A stretch of DNA of 64,000 nucleotides, taken from assembly GCF_001642995.1 (NCBI RefSeq), contig NZ_LOHS01000081.1, forward strand, positions 84,230 to 148,229, read 5' to 3'. Origin of the DNA: Streptomyces jeddahensis. GTDB lineage: Bacteria > Actinomycetota > Actinomycetes > Streptomycetales > Streptomycetaceae. This document shows positions 1 through 8,441 of the stretch, in pieces (the stretch's first letter is position 1; each line of letters starts with the position of its first letter). Both the position numbers and the translations under genes were made by a program. The notes under the pieces were generated by a model. The model saw only the letters and a list, made by a program, of their open reading frames with translations. It did no database searches and had not been told where the DNA came from.

Positions 1-1
1 G

Positions 2-742
2 TGGCTGCTGCTCAGCCTGCCGCCGCTGCTGCTGCTCGCCCTGCTGTACCCCCACCCGTATCCGACCCCCTGGCCGGATTCCGGACAGGGCCGCTGGCGC
101 GGCGCACTCGGCGAACGGAAGGACACCGCGCTGCCCGGCGGGGCCACCGCGGCGCTCTCGGGGTGCGGCGAGACCGGCCCCGTACGGCCCGAGCCGCGTG
201 GCGCGGGTGAACGGGACGCACTTCCGCAGCTGGTCATCTCGAGCTACGGCTACGTCGACCCGGGGCCGCACACGTCCGGGCGCCCCCGTTACACCATCAC
301 CGCGCACATCGCCCCGGGCGACCGGACGCTCACCCTCCCCGCGCCAGTCGGCGAACACCGCGTGACGGTGGACATGTACGGGCCGCACGGCGAGGGACGC
401 ACCGCTTCCGCCCGCGGACTGACGGCCGACGTCGTCGTCGGCATCACGGGCAAACGCGTCAGAACCCCGAAGTCGGGACAGTTCCGCTTCACCCCGGACA
501 ACGACCTGACCCTGCAGGTGGAACTCCCTGCCGGGGCCCTGTGCCCGGGCTACACCTTCACGAAAATCACCCGGTGCACGCCCGATGGGACCAACAATGT
601 CGAGGACTGCCCGGTGATGGTCCTCACCCTCTCCGACCCGGCGATCCGTGCACACCGCGCCGAGGAGAAGTCCGAGAGCCCCGCGGCGATCAGCGACCGC
701 CTGGTGGCCGTGACGTACGAGCCGAACGCGACGGATGTGTAG
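2..742 (+). CDS. Membrane or exported hypothetical protein, 5' end cut by the window edge
   Basis: Frame 2 is open from the first bases of the window to the TAG at 740-742, so the true start lies outside. The first 16 visible residues are almost all Leu, Pro and Ala and look like the end of a membrane segment or signal peptide. About 230 residues of beta-rich sequence follow, with four visible cysteines that could form disulfides outside the cell. I do not recognise a family. An ATG at 362 lies in the same frame, but the reading frame and composition continue well upstream of it, so that codon is probably internal. Confidence 0.6.
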   Translation, partial: WLLLSLPPLLLLALLYPHPYPTPWPDSGQGRWRGALGERKDTALPGGATAALSGCGETGPVRPEPRGAGERDALPQLVISSYGYVDPGPHTSGRPRYTITAHIAPGDRTLTLPAPVGEHRVTVDMYGPHGEGRTASARGLTADVVVGITGKRVRTPKSGQFRFTPDNDLTLQVELPAGALCPGYTFTKITRCTPDGTNNVEDCPVMVLTLSDPAIRAHRAEEKSESPAAISDRLVAVTYEPNATDV

Positions 743-820
743 CGGCAAGGGGCCGCTGTCAGTGGGGAGATGTAGCGTGCTCTCCTGATCGGCTGACGGT
801 CCAACAACCAAGGGGGAGAC

Positions 821-1381
821 ATGACCACACTCGAGAACCGCCCGAACACCGCACTCCTGGTCGTCGACGTGCAGAACGGCGTCGTCGCGGGGGCGCACGA
901 GCGCGACGCCGTCGTCGCGAACATCGGCAGCCTCGTCGAGAAGGCGCGGCAGGAGCGGGTCCCGGTCGTCTGGGTCCAGCACTCCGACGAGGACCTTGCG
1001 CGGGGCAGCGACGACTGGCGGATCGTCCCCGAGCTGACTCCGGACGACGCCGAGCCGCTCGTCGAGAAGCGCTACGGCGACTCCTTCGAGGCCACCACGC
1101 TCGAGACCGTGCTGTCGGACCTCGGAGTCGGGCGACTGGTCGTCGTCGGCGCACAGACCGACGCGTGCATCCGCTCGACGCTCCACGGCGCGTTCGTGAG
1201 GGGGTACGACGCGACCCTCGTCAGCGACGCCCACACGACGGAGGACCACACGGCATGGGGCGCACCGGCCCCCGGCCAGGTCATCGCGCACACCAACCTG
1301 TACTGGACCTACCAGGCGGCGCCCGGGCGGACGGCAGGGACGGTCGAGACGAAGGCCGTCGACTTCGGCGGCACGTCCTGA
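821..1381 (+). CDS. Isochorismatase-family cysteine hydrolase
   Basis: A 186-residue protein of the isochorismatase/nicotinamidase superfamily, which hydrolyses amides or enol ethers through a Cys-Asp-Lys triad. Visible candidates are Asp16 in LLVVDVQNG, Lys83 in LVEKRYGDSF and Cys116 in AQTDACIRST, and the length is normal for the family. A strong ribosome-binding site (AAGGGGGAG) directly precedes the ATG. The substrate cannot be told from sequence. Such stand-alone Streptomyces members are usually labelled only cysteine hydrolase. It lies between two unrelated hypothetical genes on the same strand, so context gives no pathway. Confidence 0.85.
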   Translation: MTTLENRPNTALLVVDVQNGVVAGAHERDAVVANIGSLVEKARQERVPVVWVQHSDEDLARGSDDWRIVPELTPDDAEPLVEKRYGDSFEATTLETVLSDLGVGRLVVVGAQTDACIRSTLHGAFVRGYDATLVSDAHTTEDHTAWGAPAPGQVIAHTNLYWTYQAAPGRTAGTVETKAVDFGGTS

Positions 1382-1444
1382 GAGAGCTGGGGTTCCGCCA
1401 CACAAGCTGGTGTTCCGCCACATACGGGAGCCGGGAGGACACTG

Positions 1445-1873
1445 ATGGCTGACGGACCGATCGACCTGATCCGGCTGGAGGGCGCGGGCAACAGCGTCGT
1501 CGTCCGGATCACCGGGATACGCGAAGCAGGACCGGCTGCGGTCGACGTACTGGCCGGTGAGATCCTCGTCGACACCCCCTTCGTACGGGGAGGCATCGGG
1601 ATCTCGGTCTTCCCGGAGGACCTGCAGCAGTGGCAGGAGGCTCTGGACGCGCTGGACGCAGGGCAGGACATCGCGTGGCGGGAGGGAGGACGCGGGCCCG
1701 AGATGTTCGTCGAACGCGACGTGGACGAGGAACGGGCCCACGTCACGATCAAGGACGGCTCGATGTCCCTGACGACGGTGACGGTGACCGTCCCGCTGGA
1801 CGACGCCTGGTTCGACGATGCGTACAGCCGCCTGGAGCTGACCTGGGAGACCTGGCCCCTGGCCGAAGACTGA
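1445..1873 (+). CDS. Small hypothetical protein resembling the DUF5959 family
   Basis: A 142-residue, acidic, soluble protein beginning MADGPIDLIRLEGAGNSVVV, with alternating beta-strand sequence and no signal or membrane segment. The opening DLIRLxGxGNSVVVRI and the conserved WxxALDAL segment near residue 60 resemble Streptomyces proteins grouped as DUF5959, an assignment made from memory. No catalytic motif is visible. The gene follows the isochorismatase-like gene after about 60 bases and is closed by a strong hairpin. Function is unknown. Confidence 0.7.
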   Translation: MADGPIDLIRLEGAGNSVVVRITGIREAGPAAVDVLAGEILVDTPFVRGGIGISVFPEDLQQWQEALDALDAGQDIAWREGGRGPEMFVERDVDEERAHVTIKDGSMSLTTVTVTVPLDDAWFDDAYSRLELTWETWPLAED

Positions 1874-1922
1874 AGACTGAAGACGACTGACACACAACGG
1901 CGCGTCTGCCTGACGACGACGA

Positions 1923-1954
1923 ACGGCCGGGCCCCCAAGCGGGAGCCCGGCCGT
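1923..1954. terminator. Bidirectional hairpin terminator between convergent genes
   Basis: A perfect 10-bp stem (ACGGCCGGGC at 1923-1932, complement at 1945-1954) with a 12-base loop. It sits between the plus-strand gene ending at 1873 and the minus-strand amidase gene ending at 2010, so it can serve both. Confidence 0.7.
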
Positions 1955-2009
1955 CCTGTCACCGTCTGTGCGAGCGGCGGTCGCTATGCCGTCATCACAT
2001 ATGCCCTCA

Positions 2010-4733
2010 TCACGGCGTCAGCGTCTGGCCCAGATACGCGCCCGTCGGCGTCCCCAGCTTGTCGCGGCCGATGTAGTAGGCCTGCGACGTGGAGATGCCG
2101 CTGCTGCCGCTGGGCACGTAGAGGAGCGTGCCCTCGTACGCGTTCTCGCCCTCGACACCGAACGTCAGGTCCGCCCGGCCGTAGCCGGAGAGGTCCGTCA
2201 GGGAGACGGCGGAGCCCAGCTTGTCGTTGGACTCCGTGTAGCCCGAGATGCCGCTGGTGTCCTGCGAGAAGGAGAGCGAGCCCGAGCCGGTCAGGCCGGA
2301 CGACGTGCCCTTCAGCAGCCAGGCCGAGCCCGCGTTGGTGCGGTTGCCGCTGCGGGTGATGTCCTCGTTCGGGGCGCCCGCGAGGACGTCCGCGTATCCG
2401 TCGCCGTTGTAGTCGCCGACCGACACCGACCAGCCGAGCGCGTCCCCGGACTCGGCGGCGCCCGGGACACTGGCGGTGTCCTGGTGGATCGTCGTCATGC
2501 CGGTCGTGGTGAAGCCGGTGGACGTACCCGGGACCATCGTCACCTGGCCGCCCGCCTTGGCGCCGGACTCGGCGGTGTACGGCTGGCCGATGACGATGTC
2601 GTCGTAGCCGTTGCCGTTGACGTCGCCCGCCGCGATGGAGCGGCCGCCCTTGACGGAGAGCGTGGACACCTTGGTCAGGCCGGTCGACTTGGAGCCCCTG
2701 AACCAGGTGACCCGGCCGATGCCGGACGAGTCGCGGTAGTTGAGCGCCACGTCCGCGTAGCCGTCCCGGTTGAAGTCGCCGGTCGTGGCGTCGGCGTAGG
2801 CGAGGCCGCCGGAGCCGGACGTGACCTGACCGGCCACCTCGTGGCCGTCGGCGAACCGGGCCGCCCAGCTGCCGCCCGTACCGGTGGACGCGGCGAACAC
2901 GTCCGCCTTGCCGTCGCCGTTGAAGTCGCCGACGGTGACGGCCGCGCCGAACTTGGCGCCGGTGGGCGTGTAGTCGTCGCCGAGCTGGATGGAGGAGGCG
3001 TTCTTGTCGAACGTCGGGCCGTACAGGATGGTGACCGCGCCGCGGTCCGCGTGACCCGTCGTGTCGTCCTCGCCGGGCGCGCCGATCGCGAGGTCCGCGT
3101 ACCCGTCGCCGTTGATGTCGCCCCACGCCGTGGCCGCGCCCCACTGGTCGCCCGACTCGGAGGAACCGGGGACGCCCGCGCTGGACTGGGTGAGCCTCAG
3201 CTTCGAGCCGGCCGCGGGGCCGTTGACGCTGCCGGGCACGATGACGACGTTCCCGACGCTGCCGGACGCCTTCGGCACACCGGCGACCAGGTCGCTGACG
3301 CCGTCACGGTTGAAGTCCGAGGTCGGCAGGGCGTGCGAGACGCCGGGGAGGGACGCCAGGGTGCGGATGGTGGAGAGCTTCGGGTAGAGGTTCGCGCCAG
3401 GGCACGCGGTGGCGTTGGTGTCGCGGTGGCCGAAGATCGTCGGCAGCGTGATCGTCGAGCCCTCCGGGACCTTGTTCCCGCTGTAGTTCAGCGGGGCGCG
3501 CGACGTCAGCGTGACGTTGGCCTTCGGGTCGACGCCGTACTGGCCGAACTTCCAGGCGATGACGCGCGAGATGGCGTCCAGCGCGGCCTTCGTCGGCTTC
3601 GCGGTCTCGAAGTTGCCGATGTACGAGATGCCGACCGTGTTCGTGTTGAAGCCCGCGTCGTGGGCGCCGACCACCGGCAGGTCCATGCCGCCGCTGCGGC
3701 CCTCGAAGATCTGCCCGCAGCGGTCGACGAGGAAGTTGTAGCCGATGTCGTACCAGCCCTGCGAGATGTGCGACATCTGGATGCTGCGCACGCGGGCCCG
3801 CGACTCGGCGCAGGACAGCGTGTTGTCGCTGCTCACGCCCGTGTGGTGGACGACGGCCGCCTCGATCTTGTCGCCGTACGAGGGCGTGCCGTTGTAGTCC
3901 GTCGAGGCGCCCCACTCGGCCTGCGTGATGATGGGCGGCTTGACGACGGTGGACGGGCGGGCGGTCGGCACGGTCTCCGAGGGCTCGGGCGACGCCGAGG
4001 CCGATGCGGAGGCGGACTCGGAGGGGGACTCCGAGGTGGTCGCCGACTCGGTCGTGGCGGGCTCGGTGCTCGCCGCCGGAACCGTCGACTCGGAGCCTGA
4101 CGGGGCCGGGGACTCCGTCGCGGTGGCGTCGGCCGTCGCGGTCGCCGTCTCGGCCGCGAAGGCGGCGGGTTCCACGGCGCTCGTGGTGGCGCGGGCGCCG
4201 CTGTCGGTGCCGGGATCGATCAGCTTCACGTCCAGACCGGCCGGCAGCTCCGACGCGGTGCCGTCCTCGGCCACCACGCGCACCTCGACACCGTCCGACT
4301 GACCGGTCCACACCGACTCGGTGCCGCCGCGCAGTCCGGCCCGCTCGGCCTCCTTGCCCTCGCCCTGGCCCGGGTCCTCCGGCAGCTTCTGCCACGCGGA
4401 CCACTCACCGGTCTCCAGGCTGCGGGTGCGCACCTCGGCCGTGCCGTCGAGCTCGGCCTTCTCGTTGTTCCAGGTCAGCACCACGGCACTGAACTGCTCG
4501 GTGGACTTCTTGGGCAGTCCCTTGCGGTCCGTGCTCTGCGTCTCCAGCTTCATGCTGCGGACGGAAGGCTTACGGGATTCGGCATCCTTGTCCGCCGGCG
4601 CGGAAGGACTCGCCACGGCGTACGTGACCACGCCGGCCCCACCCAGTACGACCGCCCCGATCGTCAGCCATGCTCTCCGCTTCAGACTCAGCGGCTTGTA
4701 CGCATGGGTCTTTCCTGGACTCAAATGCCCCAC
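2010..4733 (-). CDS. Secreted N-acetylmuramoyl-L-alanine amidase (PGRP fold) with FG-GAP repeats
   Basis: A 907-residue exported protein. Residues 19-42 form a basic-then-hydrophobic signal segment, and a Ser/Thr/Ala/Glu-rich linker occupies roughly 190-260. Residues about 265-440 match the amidase_2/PGRP domain that cleaves the lactyl-Ala bond of peptidoglycan. Zinc-ligand candidates are His in VVHHTG and His and Cys in FGHRDTNATACPG, with the conserved GWYDIGYNFLV segment between. From about 475 to the end come seven FG-GAP/VCBS repeats with calcium-loop motifs such as DFNRDG, DINGDG, DYNGDG and DVNGNG, which probably form a propeller for wall or ligand binding. The start follows an AT-rich 100-base gap from the upstream gene. 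Confidence 0.9.
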   Translation of the reverse strand: MGHLSPGKTHAYKPLSLKRRAWLTIGAVVLGGAGVVTYAVASPSAPADKDAESRKPSVRSMKLETQSTDRKGLPKKSTEQFSAVVLTWNNEKAELDGTAEVRTRSLETGEWSAWQKLPEDPGQGEGKEAERAGLRGGTESVWTGQSDGVEVRVVAEDGTASELPAGLDVKLIDPGTDSGARATTSAVEPAAFAAETATATADATATESPAPSGSESTVPAASTEPATTESATTSESPSESASASASASPEPSETVPTARPSTVVKPPIITQAEWGASTDYNGTPSYGDKIEAAVVHHTGVSSDNTLSCAESRARVRSIQMSHISQGWYDIGYNFLVDRCGQIFEGRSGGMDLPVVGAHDAGFNTNTVGISYIGNFETAKPTKAALDAISRVIAWKFGQYGVDPKANVTLTSRAPLNYSGNKVPEGSTITLPTIFGHRDTNATACPGANLYPKLSTIRTLASLPGVSHALPTSDFNRDGVSDLVAGVPKASGSVGNVVIVPGSVNGPAAGSKLRLTQSSAGVPGSSESGDQWGAATAWGDINGDGYADLAIGAPGEDDTTGHADRGAVTILYGPTFDKNASSIQLGDDYTPTGAKFGAAVTVGDFNGDGKADVFAASTGTGGSWAARFADGHEVAGQVTSGSGGLAYADATTGDFNRDGYADVALNYRDSSGIGRVTWFRGSKSTGLTKVSTLSVKGGRSIAAGDVNGNGYDDIVIGQPYTAESGAKAGGQVTMVPGTSTGFTTTGMTTIHQDTASVPGAAESGDALGWSVSVGDYNGDGYADVLAGAPNEDITRSGNRTNAGSAWLLKGTSSGLTGSGSLSFSQDTSGISGYTESNDKLGSAVSLTDLSGYGRADLTFGVEGENAYEGTLLYVPSGSSGISTSQAYYIGRDKLGTPTGAYLGQTLTP

Positions 4734-4833
4734 CCCTAGAGATTCTTCACAAAATGACCACCCGTCACAGAGTGGCTCTTCATTTCAGCTCACATCTACC
4801 GGCAAACATCACCACCGAAAGATGTGGCGTATA

Positions 4834-5319
4834 TCACTTGGACGTTGACGACTCCGCAGCCGGAGGCAATTCGCCCCGACATGTCGCGCGCCCGAACTCG
4901 CCATACGCCGTCGCGGTCTGCACATGCTTTCCGCGAACGGCGAGCGCACAGCTCGCCCGCCCGCCCTTCTCGCCGAGCGTGATGGTCACCGTGGGCGTCC
5001 TGCCGAGCGGCACGTCGACGGTCTTCCGCCAGGGCAGCTCGACACCGGTCGCCTCCGCGGCCTCACCGGACCGGCTGCGCCCCTGGTACGTGATGTCGGC
5101 CGTGCCGTCGCCAGTCACCTCGTACGTCACCGAGGCGCGCGGAACGTCCTGCTCCGGCTTCTTCTCCCCGGTGTCGAGCACCCCGTACAGAACGAGCCCG
5201 CCGCAGGCGGCGAGCAGGACGGCGGCGACGGCGAGGGCACGCCGGTCGGGGCCTTTGGACTCCTTGGGCCCGGCTGTTTCGGTGGATTCCGTCGATTCGG
5301 TCGAATCCGTCGATGGCAT
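4834..5319 (-). CDS. MmpS-like small membrane-anchored protein
   Basis: One transmembrane helix (around residues 30-50) follows a Ser/Thr/Glu-rich cytoplasmic head, and about 100 external residues follow. The external part (VTYEVTGDGTADITY, then LPWRKTVDVPL and a Cys pair) resembles the C-terminal domain of MmpS transport accessory proteins of actinobacteria. No MmpL-type transporter is nearby, so a transport role is not supported by context. I chose the ATG at 5319 (161 residues) because GGAAAGCGGAG precedes it. An ATG at 5385 would add 22 basic residues, and the frame stays open to 5514. It lies 100 bases upstream of the amidase gene on the same strand. Confidence 0.65.
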   Translation of the reverse strand: MPSTDSTESTESTETAGPKESKGPDRRALAVAAVLLAACGGLVLYGVLDTGEKKPEQDVPRASVTYEVTGDGTADITYQGRSRSGEAAEATGVELPWRKTVDVPLGRTPTVTITLGEKGGRASCALAVRGKHVQTATAYGEFGRATCRGELPPAAESSTSK

Positions 5320-5512
5320 ACGGCTCCGCTTTCCGTTCTGCTTTCCGTCGGTCTGCGTTCGCTTTTCCGTTTCCGGTGCATTCATCGGACGCTGGGAATG
5401 CACGGAGGCGCAGAGCCGAGGGTTATACCGCATTGCCGGAGCGCCGGGCCACCGCCCGGAAGAAGCGGACATATCGCGGGGGCTGCGATGCCCGGATGAC
5501 ACCATCCGGACC

Positions 5513-5953
5513 ATGGGAAACCTCTACGACTACTTCAGCGCGCCCGACGACGACACCGCACTGACGGCATTCGATGAAGGTCCGGCGGCCGTGGGTCTGC
5601 AGGTGCTCGACGCCAAGGGGATAGACCCGTACCTGCTGATCGGAGCCGCCGAAGCGCTGCTCACCGGCACGACCTTCGACGAGGTGGCCGCCCAACCACG
5701 CTTCAACCACCTCTTGAGCGCCCCCGAGGCCGACAGCCGCTGGATCGTCACGCTGACCGACCAGCTACGCGACGTGCTGGCTGAGGCGTCCACCGAGAGG
5801 CTCGCTGCCGTCGCCGTCCCCTGGTCCAGGACCGAGGAGTTCCACGGGTCGGCCGATCCCGGGATACTCGCCGACTTCCTCGGCCGACTGGCAGACATCG
5901 CCCGACAAGCGCGAACGCAGGGTCACGGGCTCTATTGCCGGGTGTCGCTCTGA
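5513..5953 (+). CDS. Conserved hypothetical protein (146 residues)
   Basis: A soluble, acidic 146-residue protein beginning MGNLYDYFSAPDDDTA. The opening MGxLYDYF, the central KGIDPYLLIGAAEALLTG, the PWSRTEEF near residue 105 and the closing LYCRVSL resemble a widespread Streptomyces hypothetical family that I cannot name. The ATG at 5513 is preferred because that family begins with this sequence, although no strong ribosome-binding site precedes it. It is transcribed away from the MmpS-like gene, so the 190 bases between them must hold both promoters. Confidence 0.7.
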   Translation: MGNLYDYFSAPDDDTALTAFDEGPAAVGLQVLDAKGIDPYLLIGAAEALLTGTTFDEVAAQPRFNHLLSAPEADSRWIVTLTDQLRDVLAEASTERLAAVAVPWSRTEEFHGSADPGILADFLGRLADIARQARTQGHGLYCRVSL

Positions 5954-5986
5954 GGGGTGGCGGCGGCCCCAGCCCGGTCAGGGTCC

Positions 5987-6229
5987 TCAGATGTCGCCGA
6001 GGCCGCTGTTCTTGACCGCAGTGACGAAGGAGGTCCAGGCGGGGGAGGAGAACACGACGGCCGGACCGTGGGGGTTCTTGCTGTCGCGGACGGGGACGCA
6101 GGCGGGGCGGGCGGTGTCGTTGACTTCGAGGCAGTCGCCGCTGCTGCCCCCGCTGTAGCTGGACTTGCGCCACGTCGACAGCACAGAGGCGTCCGAAATG
6201 CTGAGTTGCTGCTTACTGCTGCTCTCCAT
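5987..6229 (-). CDS. DUF397 domain protein, partner of the upstream XRE regulator
   Basis: An 80-residue protein with the DUF397 hallmarks TWRKSSYSGG around residue 19, CLEV near 33, VRDSKNPHGP near 47 and a final WxSFVTAVK. DUF397 proteins are nearly always encoded next to an XRE regulator carrying DUF5753. Here the two genes overlap by 17 bases on the same strand, implying coupled translation. The BldB/AbaA-linked pairs of Streptomyces development are the best-known examples. The specific role of this pair is unknown. Confidence 0.88.
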   Translation of the reverse strand: MESSSKQQLSISDASVLSTWRKSSYSGGSSGDCLEVNDTARPACVPVRDSKNPHGPAVVFSSPAWTSFVTAVKNSGLGDI

Positions 6230-7040
6230 GCTCGTAATCCTCCGCGATGGACTTGATCAGCGCCAGGGAGTTGCGGTGAGACAGCGCGTCGCCCATGGCG
6301 TGATCGTAGGCCACCTGGCACTCGCCTACGACGGACGGGACTTCCAGCACCCGGCCCGTCTTCAGGCCTTCCGCGTAGGCGACTGGTGGCAGGTCCTCGA
6401 ACCACATCAGCGAGATGAAGCCCTCCAGTAGTGCGTGAAAGCCCACTGAGAAGGGGAGCACATGCACACGGATGCGGTGGCTCTCGCCCAGCTTCACGAT
6501 GTGACGGAGCTGTTCGCACATCACTGCCGGACCGCCGACCGGTCGCCGCAGCACCGCTTCGTCGAGCAGATACCAGACCACTGGGGACTTGAAGTCTTCG
6601 AGGATGCGGGCACGTTGGAGACGGGTGACGAGGAGCCTGTCACGTTCCTCGTCGGTCTTGGGTGGGAAGCCAGACTGGAGCACCTCACGTGCGTACGCGG
6701 GTGTCTGCAGCATGCCGGGGACCAGCTTCGGGGCGTACTCCCTGATCACAGTCGCCTGTCGCTCCAACTCCAGCGCCTCCGCGAAATGCTGGGCGACCGT
6801 GCCCTCGCCCTGTGTCGGCAGGAACCGGACGAAGACCCCGCCCGTCTGCAGCACCTCGTCGAGCCGCCGCGCATCCTCCACCGACGGCCGCCGCCGCCCC
6901 GCCTCGATATGGGCGATGTGCGTGCGCGACATGATCGCCCGCACGCTCAGTTCCTCCTGTGTGAGCCCGGCCGCCTCGCGTCGGCGGCGTAGCTCCTCTC
7001 CGTAACTGGAGCGGGATCCGGGATTGTCCTCGATTGCCAT
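6213..7040 (-). CDS. XRE-family helix-turn-helix regulator with DUF5753 domain
   Basis: A 275-residue cytoplasmic regulator. Residues about 12-70 form an XRE helix-turn-helix (GLTQEELSVRAIMSRTHIAH), and residues about 88-270 form the DUF5753 domain (VPGMLQTPAYAREVL, VVWYLLDEAVLRRPVGG, VLPFSVGFHALLEG). The start at ATG 7040 has GGGAG seven bases upstream. A TTG two codons earlier is in frame but less likely. A perfect inverted repeat 16 bases upstream of the start suggests autoregulation. The gene is co-transcribed with the overlapping DUF397 gene and is divergent from the small gene at 7152. Confidence 0.92.
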   Translation of the reverse strand: MAIEDNPGSRSSYGEELRRRREAAGLTQEELSVRAIMSRTHIAHIEAGRRRPSVEDARRLDEVLQTGGVFVRFLPTQGEGTVAQHFAEALELERQATVIREYAPKLVPGMLQTPAYAREVLQSGFPPKTDEERDRLLVTRLQRARILEDFKSPVVWYLLDEAVLRRPVGGPAVMCEQLRHIVKLGESHRIRVHVLPFSVGFHALLEGFISLMWFEDLPPVAYAEGLKTGRVLEVPSVVGECQVAYDHAMGDALSHRNSLALIKSIAEDYEHGEQQ

Positions 7041-7055
7041 ACGCAACTCCCGAAT

Positions 7056-7074
7056 GTGACATCGCAGTTGTCAC
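7056..7074. promoter_or_regulatory. Inverted repeat, probable operator of the XRE regulator
   Basis: GTGACA (7056-7061) and its exact complement TGTCAC (7069-7074) are separated by 7 bases. The repeat lies 16 bases upstream of the XRE start and within the divergent region to the gene at 7152, the usual place for an autoregulatory XRE site. Binding is inferred. Confidence 0.5.
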
Positions 7075-7151
7075 GCTGAGTCCACTGGTGAGCGTACCTG
7101 CGGTGACGCCAATCTGTGAGCGGTTCGGTACACAGAGCGAAAGGCGGTGCG

Positions 7152-7391
7152 ATGGCAATGGTGACGCCGCACATGGAGTTCGAAGAGGGTGCATACGTCG
7201 CCCACACCGGCACGGACGTTTACGGCCCCGGAAGGGTGATCGGCGTCGACGGCGATCTGCGTCGCGTGCGGTTCGTGCACTTCGTGGCCACCATCGCGGC
7301 GCGCGACCTGCGTACTGCCACTCCCGACGAGGAGGCGCAGATGAGGGCGTGGCTGAGACAGAAGGTGAAGCGCTACGGGGGCCGCTGGTAA
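7152..7391 (+). CDS. Small SH3-like hypothetical protein
   Basis: A 79-residue protein beginning MAMVTPHMEF. The segment GAYVAHTGTDVYGPGRVIGV followed by DLRRVRFVHF has the pattern of a small SH3/KOW-type beta-barrel, as in CarD-like or Tudor-like nucleic-acid-binding folds. The tail is basic (WLRQKVKRYGGRW). AAAGGCGG upstream of the ATG at 7152 supports this start over the upstream in-frame start at 7116. Its TAA is directly followed by the GTG of the next gene, so the two are probably translated together. Function is unknown. Confidence 0.7.
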   Translation: MAMVTPHMEFEEGAYVAHTGTDVYGPGRVIGVDGDLRRVRFVHFVATIAARDLRTATPDEEAQMRAWLRQKVKRYGGRW

Positions 7392-7682
7392 GTGACCGTG
7401 CGTGCACGTGAGTCCGTACGAATGCTGGCCTGGCAGTTGTCGCTGCCGGAAGGCGCCGACGAGCCGCTGTCGCGTACCGCCGAGCGGGCCCGGATCGGAA
7501 AGTGCGCCTTCTTGCGCGCCAAGCGGGAGTTGAAGAAGCGGCCCGACCTGGTGGACGGGCTGGTCGCGCTCACGGCGCTGGAGATCGGCGCGGCGCTTGT
7601 CGCGACGTCCGATCCCGACGACATCCGGGCCTATCTGGGGCAACTGCCGGGAGCGGAGTCCGTCATCCCGCTGCGAGTCTGA
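7392..7682 (+). CDS. Short PIN-like protein, possibly a truncated toxin
   Basis: A 96-residue protein whose GTG start abuts the TAA of the upstream gene. The C-terminal half, DLVDGLVALTALEIGAALVA followed by TSDPDDI and a final VIPLRV, matches the second half of Streptomyces PIN/VapC ribonucleases (DVVDA...TSDPDDI...). The N-terminal half of that fold, with its first catalytic Asp (VLDAGAL-type), is absent and replaced by a basic segment. The preceding gene could be an antitoxin partner. It may therefore be a decayed PIN toxin or an unrelated protein; the family call rests on a short motif. Confidence 0.6.
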   Translation: MTVRARESVRMLAWQLSLPEGADEPLSRTAERARIGKCAFLRAKRELKKRPDLVDGLVALTALEIGAALVATSDPDDIRAYLGQLPGAESVIPLRV

Positions 7683-7803
7683 CCTCTGCTCTGCAGTTTT
7701 CGCCTGTGTTTTCCGTGTGTGCACTGACCCGCGCTCCAGTGTCAGTGTCCCCCCCCTAAGGTGGCGCCGATCTCACGGATCTCACATGGGGAGGGGCAGC
7801 GCG

Positions 7804-8292
7804 ATGGGCGCGAGCGGCTGGCAGTACGTCACTCCGTACAAGGGCAGTGTCGAGGAGTCTCTGGAGGCTCTGCATACGGAGGTTTTCGAGGAGCTCTACG
7901 GCTACGACGACACGTACGGGTCGCTTGAGGAGCTGTGGGAGGACGAGGAGTTCATGGAGGAGGAGGGGACCCACTCGATCCTCGACATCCAACGCGTCGT
8001 CCACACGAACGCCGCCCCGTCCGAGCACAACGTCGAGGACTACGGCACACTGCGCCCGCTGGCACACGACCGCATCGTGCACCATTTCGGTACGGATCGA
8101 CCGTCGCTCAGCCGGTTCGCGGAGCTGATCGACGAGGCCTACGAGGTCATCCGGACAGTCGCGCCCGCCGCCCGGCAGCACAGCGAGACGCTGCTCGACG
8201 AGTGCCGCATGCGGTGGACCGGCGTGTACGTCGTCCTGTACACCGACGAGGAGCCGAGCCACGTGGGCATATTCGGGTACTCGGGCGACTGA
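7804..8292 (+). CDS. Acidic hypothetical protein (162 residues)
   Basis: A strongly acidic soluble protein with many Glu, Asp, Tyr and Trp residues (EELYGYDDTYGSLEELWEDE near residue 36) and an alpha-helical pattern. The centre carries DRIVHHFGTDRPSLSRFAEL, and the protein ends in EEPSHVGIFGYSGD. No known domain is recognised. The ATG at 7804 follows a good ribosome-binding site (GGGGAGGGGCAG). An ATG at 7786 lies in frame just before it. It is preceded by a run of eight C residues at 7749-7756 and has no clear operon partner. Confidence 0.7.
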   Translation: MGASGWQYVTPYKGSVEESLEALHTEVFEELYGYDDTYGSLEELWEDEEFMEEEGTHSILDIQRVVHTNAAPSEHNVEDYGTLRPLAHDRIVHHFGTDRPSLSRFAELIDEAYEVIRTVAPAARQHSETLLDECRMRWTGVYVVLYTDEEPSHVGIFGYSGD

Positions 8293-8441
8293 GCCCTTAG
8301 GGGCGTCGGGAGTTGCCCAGGCTCGGGTGCGGTCGGCATGCCGTAGCTGAGTGTCTGGAATGTCCGGAGGCTTGATTCCGTCGTGACGCGGCGGCTAGAA
8401 CCTCGGCCGTCCGCGACCCGCGCCCCAGCAAGGAGCACACC

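Noticed and set aside
1968..4100. A 710-codon plus-strand open frame opposite the amidase gene
   Set aside because: The minus-strand amidase has signal, PGRP and FG-GAP motifs; the plus-strand product is low-complexity Arg/Val/Gly sequence.
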